Shown here one piece after another: positions 34,592 through 42,943 of a DNA stretch of 64,000 nucleotides. The translations under genes were made by a program, and so were the position numbers. Position 1 is the first letter of the stretch, and every line of letters begins with the position of its first letter. The notes beneath the pieces are model-generated. The model was not told the origin of the DNA. It ran no database searches and saw only the letters and a program-made list of their open reading frames with translations. This stretch comes from Geovibrio thiophilus (GTDB taxonomy: Bacteria > Chrysiogenota > Deferribacteres > Deferribacterales > Geovibrionaceae), in the NCBI RefSeq assembly GCF_004087915.1, contig NZ_CP035108.1:2852001-2916000 (forward strand), given 5' to 3'.

Positions 34592-35373
34592 CAGTTACCG
34601 CCGAAAATATGAAATAATGTCGCGACCCGCATGAAGTACTCATGGAGAAGCTTTTCAAAAACAATAAAGAAATAGCGCAGGCTTATGCTGAGTACGGAAA
34701 GCCCAACGGCTATCTGGAGGGGAAAGCCCACTATCATGAGGTTGAGCTGCGGCACAAGCCTGCCCATTATCCCCATTATAACGTGTGTGCAGAGCATAAC
34801 AACGAATATCGGGGCGACTATCTTAAGCGCTGTGAGGAATGAAGCGCTGAGCATTTTTGCGATGTAGAGAAACCCCTCCGCCTTGAAGGTGAATATTCCC
34901 AAAGGAACCGCCCTGAAGGATTCGCTCATGGCGCCGATAACCATCAGGTGACCGCCGAGGGCTATAAAAAAAAGGATCATCGCTATGTTTTTGAGCTGGG
35001 CGATGATGGAAAGCTGCATATTCATCGAAGGGTCGAATGAGTTAACCATACTGAAGCCCATCTGAAAGCCCGCAAGCTCACCGCCTATCTGCACACCCAC
35101 AAAGAGGAGCTGAGCCATCATCCCTGTGGCGATGCCGAGCAGAACCTCCTTGGCAATAAGCAGGACAAGCAGCAGCGGGTGAACATCAGACAGCCCTATG
35201 GACTGCACATTGGGGAAAACCACAACGGCAAGCACAAGGGAGGTAACGACTTTTACATTGTCCGGAATAAGCTGGCTGCTGAACATCGGGGCGCTGAAAA
35301 TTATGCCCGAAATGCGGAAGAAGACCATAATAAAAGTCAGCAGCAGATCCGTCTGATAAAGGAACTCAAACAT
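34591..35373 (-). CDS. fliR: flagellar export protein FliR
   Basis: A 260-aa integral membrane protein of the export gate core (with FliP and FliQ), with about six helices and the conserved ISGIIFSAPMFSSQLIPDNVK start and GGELAGFQMGFSMVNSFDPS segment. No fliP or fliQ is present; the flagellar block ends here and a glycosyltransferase unit begins 55 bp away. A GGAAG site lies upstream of the ATG at moderate distance. Confidence 0.95.
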   Translation of the reverse strand: MFEFLYQTDLLLTFIMVFFRISGIIFSAPMFSSQLIPDNVKVVTSLVLAVVVFPNVQSIGLSDVHPLLLVLLIAKEVLLGIATGMMAQLLFVGVQIGGELAGFQMGFSMVNSFDPSMNMQLSIIAQLKNIAMILFFIALGGHLMVIGAMSESFRAVPLGIFTFKAEGFLYIAKMLSASFLTALKIVAPIFVVMLCTHVIMGIMGRLVPQLNLMIVGFPLQIAVGLSVLSISLRYFFIVFEKLLHEYFMRVATLFHIFGGN

Positions 35374-35428
35374 ACGGCAGTGTAATACTTCCGTCCTGTT
35401 TATACAAGGCTAAAGCTTTTGTGCCGCT

Positions 35429-36202
35429 CTACTCTCCGGAAGCCATGGGAACCCTTTGAATGCTTTCCTGATTTTTTCCGTATTCATAGCACGATACGGA
35501 AATGTATCTCTTCTTCATCCAGTACACGCCGAAAAGATCCGCTATGCCCGCCCAAAGACGGCTGTTTATGCCCGCGCCGTATTTACTGACACCCTTGTTC
35601 CTGTGCCTGTGTCTCACCGGCATCTCCGCCACCGTGAAGCCGGCTATCTGAACTAAAGCAGGAAAGAACCTGTGCGCATTGCGAAAGAAACGGAAGCTGT
35701 CCAGACATTCTCTTCTGAAGCCTCTGCTTGAGCAGCCCACATCGCTTATGCTGTCGCCGAGTATGCGTGAACGAAGCCTGTTCGCAAGCCTGCTTGAGAA
35801 TCTGCGGATGATGTTGTCGTTCCTTTTGGCGCGCACGCCGCACATCATATCCACACCGAGCTCCAGCATTTTTTCCAGAAGAAGAGGTATATCCGCGGGA
35901 TCGTTCTGTCCGTCACCGTCGAGAGTGAAAATATATTCTCCCTCAGCCGCACTGAATCCCGCAAATAGCGCCGCGGACTGACCCATGTTTCTGTGCAGGT
36001 GAACAGCCCTGAAACGTGGATCCGCCGTCCATTTGTTTATCTCATCGTCTGTGCCGTCAGTTGAGCCGTCATTCACAAGCACAGTCTCCCACCTGCGTTT
36101 TACCGATGATTCAAGCACAGAGCGTAGCTCCGCACAAACCGTGTTAATATTTTCCGCCTCATTGTAAAACGGAATCACCACTGAGATTTCCGGATTCATC
36201 AT
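35429..36202 (-). CDS. family-2 glycosyltransferase (ArnC/DPM1-like)
   Basis: A 257-aa GT-A enzyme (SVVIPFYNEAENI, VNDGSTDGTDD, LDGDGQNDPADIP). It resembles polyprenyl-phosphate sugar transferases, but the usual C-terminal membrane pair is absent. I chose the ATG at 36202, which has AGGA upstream and overlaps the ArnT-like stop; an ATG at 36232 is possible. Paired with the ArnT-like gene, it probably supplies an undecaprenyl-phosphate sugar donor. Confidence 0.82.
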   Translation of the reverse strand: MMNPEISVVIPFYNEAENINTVCAELRSVLESSVKRRWETVLVNDGSTDGTDDEINKWTADPRFRAVHLHRNMGQSAALFAGFSAAEGEYIFTLDGDGQNDPADIPLLLEKMLELGVDMMCGVRAKRNDNIIRRFSSRLANRLRSRILGDSISDVGCSSRGFRRECLDSFRFFRNAHRFFPALVQIAGFTVAEMPVRHRHRNKGVSKYGAGINSRLWAGIADLFGVYWMKKRYISVSCYEYGKNQESIQRVPMASGE

Positions 36203-37821
36203 TTTTTCCTGCTTATTTTGTAAAAGTTCCATTGCCTTCTTTCCTCCGGTGAATAAGTTTTCAGATGCTCCGCGGAAAGAGCCATACTGCTGAGAGTCTC
36301 TTCATTCAATTCTCCCCGGGTTATGAAATACGCCGTATCCTTTGTTTTGTTATCAATAAATTCATCCAGCGGGCGCACCTTGTTCCCCACAGCCCAAATC
36401 TCTTTTATGCTGAGATCACCGTAAAAATCACCTTTGTATCCGGACGCGGCGTCTGCCCTGACCTGTTCCAAAACTCTGAAATCTTTATCCGGCACAAATG
36501 ATTCCGCCGCAGGAACTGCAACAATCACAGCAAGGCAGAATACCGTCACGGACAGGGGGATATATTTGTCCGTCTCCCGTCTGAGAAAGCTTGCCGACAG
36601 GCAAAAAACCGCATAAAGCACTGCCGATTCGCCGATTATGAAAAACATGCTGTTATAAAGCCCGAACCAGAGCTGTGCGGCGGCAGCCGAAATGAAAACA
36701 AAAACAGCTAATGAGAATGAGATCCCGCTCCATATTCCGAGAACAATGCTGTCTGCCGCTGTTTTCTTCAGCTTTCCGGTGAGAAGACTCATGTACTCAC
36801 CTATCATGAGCGCGGCAGGTATGATCACAGGCAGAAGATAGCGATCCTTCTTCTCCGGTATGACGGAAAGAAGAATAAGGGAAACAACGAGCCAGATAAG
36901 GTAAAAAGCTGCCCTCCGCCTGCCGAGACGTGTGGAAGAAAACCCCGGAACAAGCAGAGGGAGCAAGAACACAGCCCAAAGACCGGACATGAGCGGAAAC
37001 TGGAAATAATACCAGAAGGGCTTAACATGCCGATCAGCCCACGCTGATGCCTCTGAGGCGGCAGTGCTGAGCGCTGAGTGTGTTTCATGAAAATATATAT
37101 ACATAGGCCACAGGAGGGAAAGTGTGGCCGCAACAGCCGAAAATACCGCAAGACCGGAAAAGCTCACGGGTTTAAGCCGGAAAAGATAAAATCCGGATGC
37201 GAGAAAGGGCAGAAGCAGTCCGTAGAACGCCACGGGTCCCTTACTCATAAAAGAAAGCGCGGCAAAAAGCCCTGCAAGAGCGTACATAAGTATTCGTTCT
37301 CCTGCCTCTTTAGCAGGCAGGGCACGGCAGTACGCGGCTATGGCGGCAGTCATAAACGCCTGCGCGTAGATGTCCCATGTGTTTCTGCGTGTCATATAGA
37401 AAAACAGATAACTGGTGCTCAGAACTATTACGGAATAGAAAGCGGCCTTTTTCGATCTTGTTACGTGCAGGGATATGAAATACACGCCAGCAAGCATGAT
37501 AAGTCCTGCAAGCGCCGAGGGAATGCGGCTTGCCGCAAGATTATTATCGGCTCCCGCAAGCCGGAATACAAAAGCGGTTATCCATGTCGGGACAGGCGGC
37601 TTGGCTATCCTCAGCTCACCGTTAAGTGTCGGAAAAAGCCAGTTCCCGTCAAGAACCATCTCCCTTGCGGTTATGTAGTTGCGCGCCTCCATTATATCCA
37701 CTGAGAGAACATCACGGTGCGCAAAGGCTCCGGTGTAAACAGAAAGGAGGAGAACAAAAATCATGCTTTTGGTCAGAAGAAACTCTGTGTCTTTCATGCG
37801 CCCGTTATACAGGGTGAACAT
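36199..37821 (-). CDS. ArnT-like dolichyl-phosphate-mannose-type glycosyltransferase
   Basis: A 540-aa polytopic GT-C protein (PMT/ArnT group), with the first-loop acidic motif SVDIMEARNYITAREM and about twelve membrane helices, then a periplasmic tail. It takes a sugar from a lipid carrier onto lipid A, LPS or protein. The start is either ATG 37821 or 37797; neither has a strong ribosome site. It follows a response regulator and kinase on the same strand and may be controlled by them. Confidence 0.82.
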   Translation of the reverse strand: MFTLYNGRMKDTEFLLTKSMIFVLLLSVYTGAFAHRDVLSVDIMEARNYITAREMVLDGNWLFPTLNGELRIAKPPVPTWITAFVFRLAGADNNLAASRIPSALAGLIMLAGVYFISLHVTRSKKAAFYSVIVLSTSYLFFYMTRRNTWDIYAQAFMTAAIAAYCRALPAKEAGERILMYALAGLFAALSFMSKGPVAFYGLLLPFLASGFYLFRLKPVSFSGLAVFSAVAATLSLLWPMYIYFHETHSALSTAASEASAWADRHVKPFWYYFQFPLMSGLWAVFLLPLLVPGFSSTRLGRRRAAFYLIWLVVSLILLSVIPEKKDRYLLPVIIPAALMIGEYMSLLTGKLKKTAADSIVLGIWSGISFSLAVFVFISAAAAQLWFGLYNSMFFIIGESAVLYAVFCLSASFLRRETDKYIPLSVTVFCLAVIVAVPAAESFVPDKDFRVLEQVRADAASGYKGDFYGDLSIKEIWAVGNKVRPLDEFIDNKTKDTAYFITRGELNEETLSSMALSAEHLKTYSPEERRQWNFYKISRKK

Positions 37822-37845
37822 GAAGATTTAATGAACAGACAAATT

Positions 37846-39258
37846 TTATGATGACGGCAGAATAACCGTAACTGTAGCTGATTCCCCCTGAACGCTTTCT
37901 ATATTTATTTCACCCTTGTGGAGTTCAATTATTCTTTTAACTATCGCAAGCCCGAGCCCTGAACCGCCATAGCGGGACGCACGGGACTCCTCAACTCTGT
38001 AGAACTGCTCAAATACCCTGCCGATGGACGCAGCGGGAATCCCTGCCCCCGTGTTGAAGATTTTTATCTTTACTGTTTCATCTGTGCGGAATCCGGTTAT
38101 TCTGATAATGCCCCCATCAGACGTATATTTTACCGCATTGTCCAGAATATTGGAAAAAGCTCGGAACAGCTTATCAAAATCCCCGCCCACAGTCAGAACC
38201 CCTGTGAACTCCGAGACAATACTTATTCCCCGCTCTGAAGCAAGAAGTGAATAGTCCTCCTTCAGTGCTTCAAGCATGCTCCTGAGCTCCACGGCTTCGG
38301 CGCTTATTCCGCTGTCCAGTTCGAGAGTGGAAAGATTCAATATGTTTTTCACCAGTCTTTCCATACGCAAAACCTGCTCAGAAAGCCTTCGGGCGTCATC
38401 TGCCGAGATGCTGCCCGACATATTCACCTCATCGGTTATCAGGCGCATGATGCTCAGCGGAGTCTTAAGTTCGTGGGAGGCATCGGCTATAAGTCTCTTT
38501 TGTTTATTAAAAGCATTTTCCAAGCGGTCAAAAACCCCGTTGAGCGTCATGGCAAGAGTGTTGAATTCATCCGATGCTCCTGCCTTTTCCTTGAGGGGTA
38601 TTCTAAGATTCAGATGACGCTCTGTTATACTTCTTGTCCGCGCATTCATAAGCCTCACAGGGCGGAGGATGTAACCTGCTATCATGTAGCTCACCGCTGT
38701 GAGCACTACCACCGAAAGCAGAAGCCCTGCCGCCACACTGAGCATGAGATCCGCTATCTCATCACTGACCCTCTCTGCGGACAGTGCCGCGTAAACAATG
38801 TACTTCAGTTCGTCGTCATCGTAGTTTCCGTCGTCATCATCTTCCTCAAAAACGCCGGTGTGCTCCTTCTCTATTACAAAGCGGCGGATTCTGAAAGCAG
38901 TCTTCCCGTGGGAATCATGCTCCACATATGAAAGCTCATCAGGCACATAGGCATGCGCAAGGCTTTTCCTGCCGTTGCTTTCCGGCAGATCTATTTTCTG
39001 TGCTATATGGGAAACGTACAGCGGTTCAGGTTCACCGCGCTTATAGATCTTGATCCAGTAGCGCCTGTTGTCCCTCACTCCCGCCACTCCTGCCTGATCC
39101 AGAGCCGCAACCGACTCAAAGGCAACTGTGCGCAGCTCCGTATCCATAACCCTGAAAGGCTGTTCCAGCATTTCAAAGAGAACCGACGCAGAGAACACCA
39201 GTGCGGATAGAAGCCCTGCGGAGGCGATCAGTATGGAAATCTTAAGCCTTATGCTCAT
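37846..39258 (-). CDS. two-component sensor histidine kinase with acidic sensor patch
   Basis: A 470-aa membrane kinase. The first helix (about 9-30) and second (about 172-195) bound a periplasmic sensor of about 140 residues. This has an acidic run at about 138-150 (EEDDDDGNYDDDE) just before the second helix. Then HAMP, HisKA with H262 (DASHELKTPLS) and an HATPase (FSNILDNAVKYTSDGG, GGSGLGLAIVKR). An acidic membrane-facing patch near the membrane is a hallmark of PhoQ, which senses divalent cations and cationic peptides; the parallel is inferred. It overlaps the regulator by 4 nt. Confidence 0.9.
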   Translation of the reverse strand: MSIRLKISILIASAGLLSALVFSASVLFEMLEQPFRVMDTELRTVAFESVAALDQAGVAGVRDNRRYWIKIYKRGEPEPLYVSHIAQKIDLPESNGRKSLAHAYVPDELSYVEHDSHGKTAFRIRRFVIEKEHTGVFEEDDDDGNYDDDELKYIVYAALSAERVSDEIADLMLSVAAGLLLSVVVLTAVSYMIAGYILRPVRLMNARTRSITERHLNLRIPLKEKAGASDEFNTLAMTLNGVFDRLENAFNKQKRLIADASHELKTPLSIMRLITDEVNMSGSISADDARRLSEQVLRMERLVKNILNLSTLELDSGISAEAVELRSMLEALKEDYSLLASERGISIVSEFTGVLTVGGDFDKLFRAFSNILDNAVKYTSDGGIIRITGFRTDETVKIKIFNTGAGIPAASIGRVFEQFYRVEESRASRYGGSGLGLAIVKRIIELHKGEINIESVQGESATVTVILPSS

Positions 39259-39938
39259 TCCTGACCGTCCCTGATTATATAGCCCACGCCTCGTATGGTT
39301 TTCACAACGGATTCACCATCAGCGGCGTTTATTTTTTTGCGGAGATTTTTTATGTGTACATCCATGAAATTGGACATGCTGAAAGGCTCAAAGTCGTCTC
39401 CCCATACATGCTCTGCCAAGCTGAAGCGGGAAACGGCACGATTTTTATTATACATCAGAAATTCAAGAATGGAGAACTCCCTTTGGGTGAGCTCCACTGC
39501 CTTTCCGTCCACTGCGACCTCCCGCTTCACCGTGTCCAGACTGAGGCTGCCTGCGCGAAGCACTGAGGCGGTTTGCCCGCCTGCACGTCTGAGCAGCGCG
39601 CGCACTCTCGCCAGCAGTTCGTCAGTGGAAAAAGGTTTTGTGAGGTAATCATCAGCACCCGAATCAAGCCCTTTGATTTTATCGCCCGTTCCGGTTCTGG
39701 CAGTGAGCATAAGAACTGGTGAGTCAATACCCATGTTTCTGGCTTCACGCAGTAATGCGAATCCGTCGAGCTTCGGGAGCATCACATCCAGAAGAACAAG
39801 ATCGTAAGGAACCTCAGCTAATCTGTCCAGCGCCTGTTCTCCGTCATAGGCGCAGTCGGCGGAGTATTTCTGAGCCTCAAGCGTACGCCTGAGCTGTTCA
39901 TTAAGTTCCGGTTCATCTTCAACAATCAGTATTCTCAT
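39255..39938 (-). CDS. OmpR/PhoB-type response regulator
   Basis: A 227-aa regulator. Receiver 1-115 has D51 (LLDVMLPKLDG) and K in LTKPFS. The C-terminal winged helix has LTQREFSILEFLMYNKNRAVSR and ends VVKTIRGVGYIIRDG. It should respond to the neighbouring kinase and drive the ArnT-like and GT2 genes downstream. The 163-bp gap to mqnC (39939-40101) shows no clear promoter. Confidence 0.92.
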   Translation of the reverse strand: MRILIVEDEPELNEQLRRTLEAQKYSADCAYDGEQALDRLAEVPYDLVLLDVMLPKLDGFALLREARNMGIDSPVLMLTARTGTGDKIKGLDSGADDYLTKPFSTDELLARVRALLRRAGGQTASVLRAGSLSLDTVKREVAVDGKAVELTQREFSILEFLMYNKNRAVSRFSLAEHVWGDDFEPFSMSNFMDVHIKNLRKKINAADGESVVKTIRGVGYIIRDGQE

Positions 39939-40101
39939 TTTCCACCGCTGAATGAATATAAACGTTTTTGATCACTTTTGAAACATTAAGAAGAAACAGG
40001 AACCAGCGCGGCAAGTTAAAAAACTCTTTTAATTGCCCTTCTGATATGCGATATTCAAGATTAAACAGCTTTATAAAATGAAAAAACGGCAGATATAAAT
40101 A

Positions 40102-41133
40102 ATGACAAAAAAGCGGTTAACAAAACAGGACGTCGTAAGGATGCTGGAAACGGCAGACCTGTACGAACTCGCCCGTGAAGCGGACGGAATACGGAAAAGG
40201 CTTCATCCCGAAGGGGTTGTAACTTTCGTTGTAGACAGAAACATAAACTACACAAACATATGCACATGTAAATGCTCGTTTTGTGCCTTTTACCGCGCGG
40301 CAGACGAAGAAGGCGCATATGTTCTCGATAAGGAACAGCTAAAGCAGAAAATAGAGGAAACCAAGGCACTCGGAGGAACACAGATACTCCTTCAGGGCGG
40401 GCTGCACCCCACATTGGGCATTGAGTTTTATGAAGAGATGCTCTCCTACATGAAATCACTCGGTGTTTGGCTGCACGCCTTCAGCCCGCCGGAGGTACAC
40501 CACATTGCGAAGATAAGCGGTCTCACCATTGCCGAAACCATCGCAAGGCTTGTCAAGGCGGGGATGGACTCCATTCCCGGCGGCGGAGCGGAGCTTCTGG
40601 TGGATGAGGAAAGGCTGCGCATAAGCCCGAATAAGATACTCTCGGACAAATGGCTCGGGGTGATGGAAGAGGCGCACAAGCAGGGACTGAAAACAAGCGC
40701 CACCATGATGTTCAAAGCGGATGACGAATACGGAAAGATAGCTGAGCATTTTGATAGAATACGCTCATTGCAGGATAAAACAGGCGGCTTCACGGCGTTT
40801 ATCCCGTGGGCTTTTCAACCGGACAACACAGAACTGGGCGGAAAAAAGGTAAGCCCCGTTGAGTATTTAAGGATATTCGCCGCCGCGCGCATTTATCTGG
40901 ACAACATAAAGAATCTTCAGGTTTCATGGGTCACTCAGGGACCGAAGATCGGGCAGACGGCGCTGCGCTTCGGCGGAAACGACTTCGGCAGCCTGATGAT
41001 AGAGGAAAATGTCGTAGCCTCCTGCGGGGCATCCTTCCGCATGAGTGTGGAGGAGATCGTCCACAACATAGAACGCGCCGGCTTCAAAGCAGCGCAGAGA
41101 GATATGCAGTATAATATAGTCAAACACTTTTAG
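40102..41133 (+). CDS. mqnC: cyclic dehypoxanthine futalosine synthase
   Basis: A radical SAM enzyme of the futalosine menaquinone route. The 343-aa protein has the 4Fe-4S triad C54, C58 and C61 (CTCKCSFCAF) and the family segments GGLHPTLGIEF and GGAELLVDEERLRISP. MqnE-type relatives are similar, but the VDRNINYTNIC start and IPWAFQPDNTELG support MqnC. No other mqn gene is in the window. Its last 11 codons and stop are copied three times in array B just downstream. Confidence 0.93.
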   Translation: MTKKRLTKQDVVRMLETADLYELAREADGIRKRLHPEGVVTFVVDRNINYTNICTCKCSFCAFYRAADEEGAYVLDKEQLKQKIEETKALGGTQILLQGGLHPTLGIEFYEEMLSYMKSLGVWLHAFSPPEVHHIAKISGLTIAETIARLVKAGMDSIPGGGAELLVDEERLRISPNKILSDKWLGVMEEAHKQGLKTSATMMFKADDEYGKIAEHFDRIRSLQDKTGGFTAFIPWAFQPDNTELGGKKVSPVEYLRIFAAARIYLDNIKNLQVSWVTQGPKIGQTALRFGGNDFGSLMIEENVVASCGASFRMSVEEIVHNIERAGFKAAQRDMQYNIVKHF

Positions 41134-41684
41134 TACACATACAGTTCCATGGATGGAACTGCGCCGTGCGAAGCGAAGGCGGGTTTATCCCGCCGCGAGC
41201 GTGTGAGAAAACGGACAGGATGTGCCGTTTACGAACTATCGGCAGACAAGATATGCAGTATAATATAGTCAAACACTTTTAGCACACATACAGTTCCATG
41301 GATGGAACTGCGCCGTGCGAAGCGAAGGCGGGTTTATCCCGCCGCGAGCGTGTGAGGAAACGGACAGGATGTGCCGTTTACGAACTATCGGCAGACAAGA
41401 TATGCAGTATAATATAGTCAAACACTTTTAGCACACATACAGTTCCATGGATGGAACTGCGCCGTGCGAAGCGAAGGCGGGTTTATCCCGCCGCGAGCGT
41501 GTGAGAAAACGGACAGGATGTGCCGTTTACGAACTATCGGCAGACAAGATATGCAGTATAATATAGTCAAACACTTTTAGTACACATACAGTTCCATGAA
41601 TGGAACTGCGCCGTGCGAAGCGAAGGCGGGTTTATCCCGCCGCGAGCGTGTATTCAAAATTTCCAAGGACGGCAAATTTTGAAT
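41101..41684 (+). repeat. structured tandem repeat array B, about 3.9 copies of a 149-bp unit containing the mqnC 3' end
   Basis: Units start at 41101 (inside mqnC), 41250, 41399 and 41548. After the copied gene end come hairpin I (CAGTTCC-ATGGAT-GGAACTG), the linker GCGCCGTGCGAAGCGAA, hairpin II (GGCGGG-TTTAT-CCCGCC), the linker GCGAGCGTGTGAG, and hairpin III (AAACGG-ACAGGATGTG-CCGTTT), then ACGAACTATCGGCAGAC. The fourth unit ends in a different hairpin III: an 11-bp perfect stem ATTCAAAATTT/AAATTTTGAAT around CCAAGGACGGC. The rest of the gap to 41791 is AT-rich with no gene. Confidence 0.95.
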
Positions 41685-41791
41685 CATCAAGACAAGACAC
41701 AGCAAGCGGTTTTTTTAATAAGTTTAATATACTAATAAATACAACAGAATATCCGATAACATAATTATAAATAATTACCAAGGATTGGCAT

Positions 41792-42943
41792 TTGAAGAAC
41801 GATTTGCTGGAAGTTCTTGTAGAAATTTCCGAGAAAATGAACAGCATTTTCGACGTGAATGATCTTCTTCCCTCTATTATTTCCATTGCAAGGGAATATC
41901 TCGGAGTGAAGCGGTCATCCCTTATGCTTATCCACGGAAACAGGCTGAGCATTTCCGCCCATTCCGGTTTTGAGATTGATCCGCACAACATAGAAATAGC
42001 TCTCGGTGAAGGCATAGCTGGAAAAGTTGCTGAAACAGGCATGGAAACAGTAGTTAACCTCTCGGAGGAATCCCGTGAGGAGATGGGCTACAGAGCTTCC
42101 TCATTCATGTCGGTTCCGGTGAAAACCAACAATAAAGTCATCGGCGTTCTGAACCTGACGGACAAGGAACACGATTACTTCACGGAGGACGATGTGCGCA
42201 TAGCTCGCTACATAGCCTCACAGTGCGCTCTGGGCATAGAGCGCTTCAACCTCGTGCGGGACATGCGCAAGAGCGAGAACCTGCGGATTATCGGCATGCT
42301 GAACAGCTCCATAGCTCATGATATAAAAAATCTGCTTAATATAGTGCAGAGTTACCTTGAGCTCATAGATATAACAGAGCTGGACGGCGAGGTGGCTGAT
42401 TATATAGAGTCCATCCACTCTGAGGTTAAGAGGATACACGGACTCACACTTGATCTGCTCGATTTTTCCAGACAGAAGGTATCCATAAATCTTGTCCGGT
42501 TCCGTGTTTCAGAACTGTTTAACGATCTCAGAAAGCAGTTCCGTGTCCTCACCAGAGATACGGCGGTGGAGGTTGAGTTCATAAATAACGGCGATCCCGA
42601 ACTGTGGCTTGACAGAGAAAAGATATTCAGGATGCTGTTTAATCTCATAGCGAACGCGGTGGATGTTCTGGGAGATAAAGGAACTGTGCGGATAAGCGCC
42701 TGCGCTGCGGGCGGCTGCTGCGAATTTGATATATATGATAACGGAAGAGGCATTCCGCAGGATACAATAAACAAGATATTCGACCCGTTTTTTACATCGG
42801 GGAAAATAAAAGGAACAGGACTGGGACTGGCAATCGTTAAAATGATTGTGGAAGCCCACTCCGGCTTTATATGCGTTGATTCTAAACCGGATGAATACAC
42901 GGTTTTCAAGGTCAGGGTGCCGTTGCGATATGAACCTACTTAA
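41792..42943 (+). CDS. GAF-domain sensor histidine kinase
   Basis: A 383-aa soluble kinase. GAF domain about 10-150 (ISAHSGFEIDPHNIEIALGEGIAGKVAETG). H-box about 170-185 (SSIAHDIKNLLNIVQ) and HATPase about 250-383 (FNLIANAVDVLG, DNGRGIPQDT, GTGLGLAIVKM). No transmembrane helix, so it senses a cytoplasmic signal, and no response regulator is adjacent. The start is TTG at 41792 with AAGGA 7 nt upstream. Its end overlaps the DUF342 gene by 14 nt. Confidence 0.85.
   Translation: MKNDLLEVLVEISEKMNSIFDVNDLLPSIISIAREYLGVKRSSLMLIHGNRLSISAHSGFEIDPHNIEIALGEGIAGKVAETGMETVVNLSEESREEMGYRASSFMSVPVKTNNKVIGVLNLTDKEHDYFTEDDVRIARYIASQCALGIERFNLVRDMRKSENLRIIGMLNSSIAHDIKNLLNIVQSYLELIDITELDGEVADYIESIHSEVKRIHGLTLDLLDFSRQKVSINLVRFRVSELFNDLRKQFRVLTRDTAVEVEFINNGDPELWLDREKIFRMLFNLIANAVDVLGDKGTVRISACAAGGCCEFDIYDNGRGIPQDTINKIFDPFFTSGKIKGTGLGLAIVKMIVEAHSGFICVDSKPDEYTVFKVRVPLRYEPT

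Noticed and set aside
14438..41684. array elements as ordinary intrinsic terminators
   Set aside because: The stems are strong, but most lack T-runs on the expected side, and the conserved loops, linkers and gene-end copies are not explained by termination.
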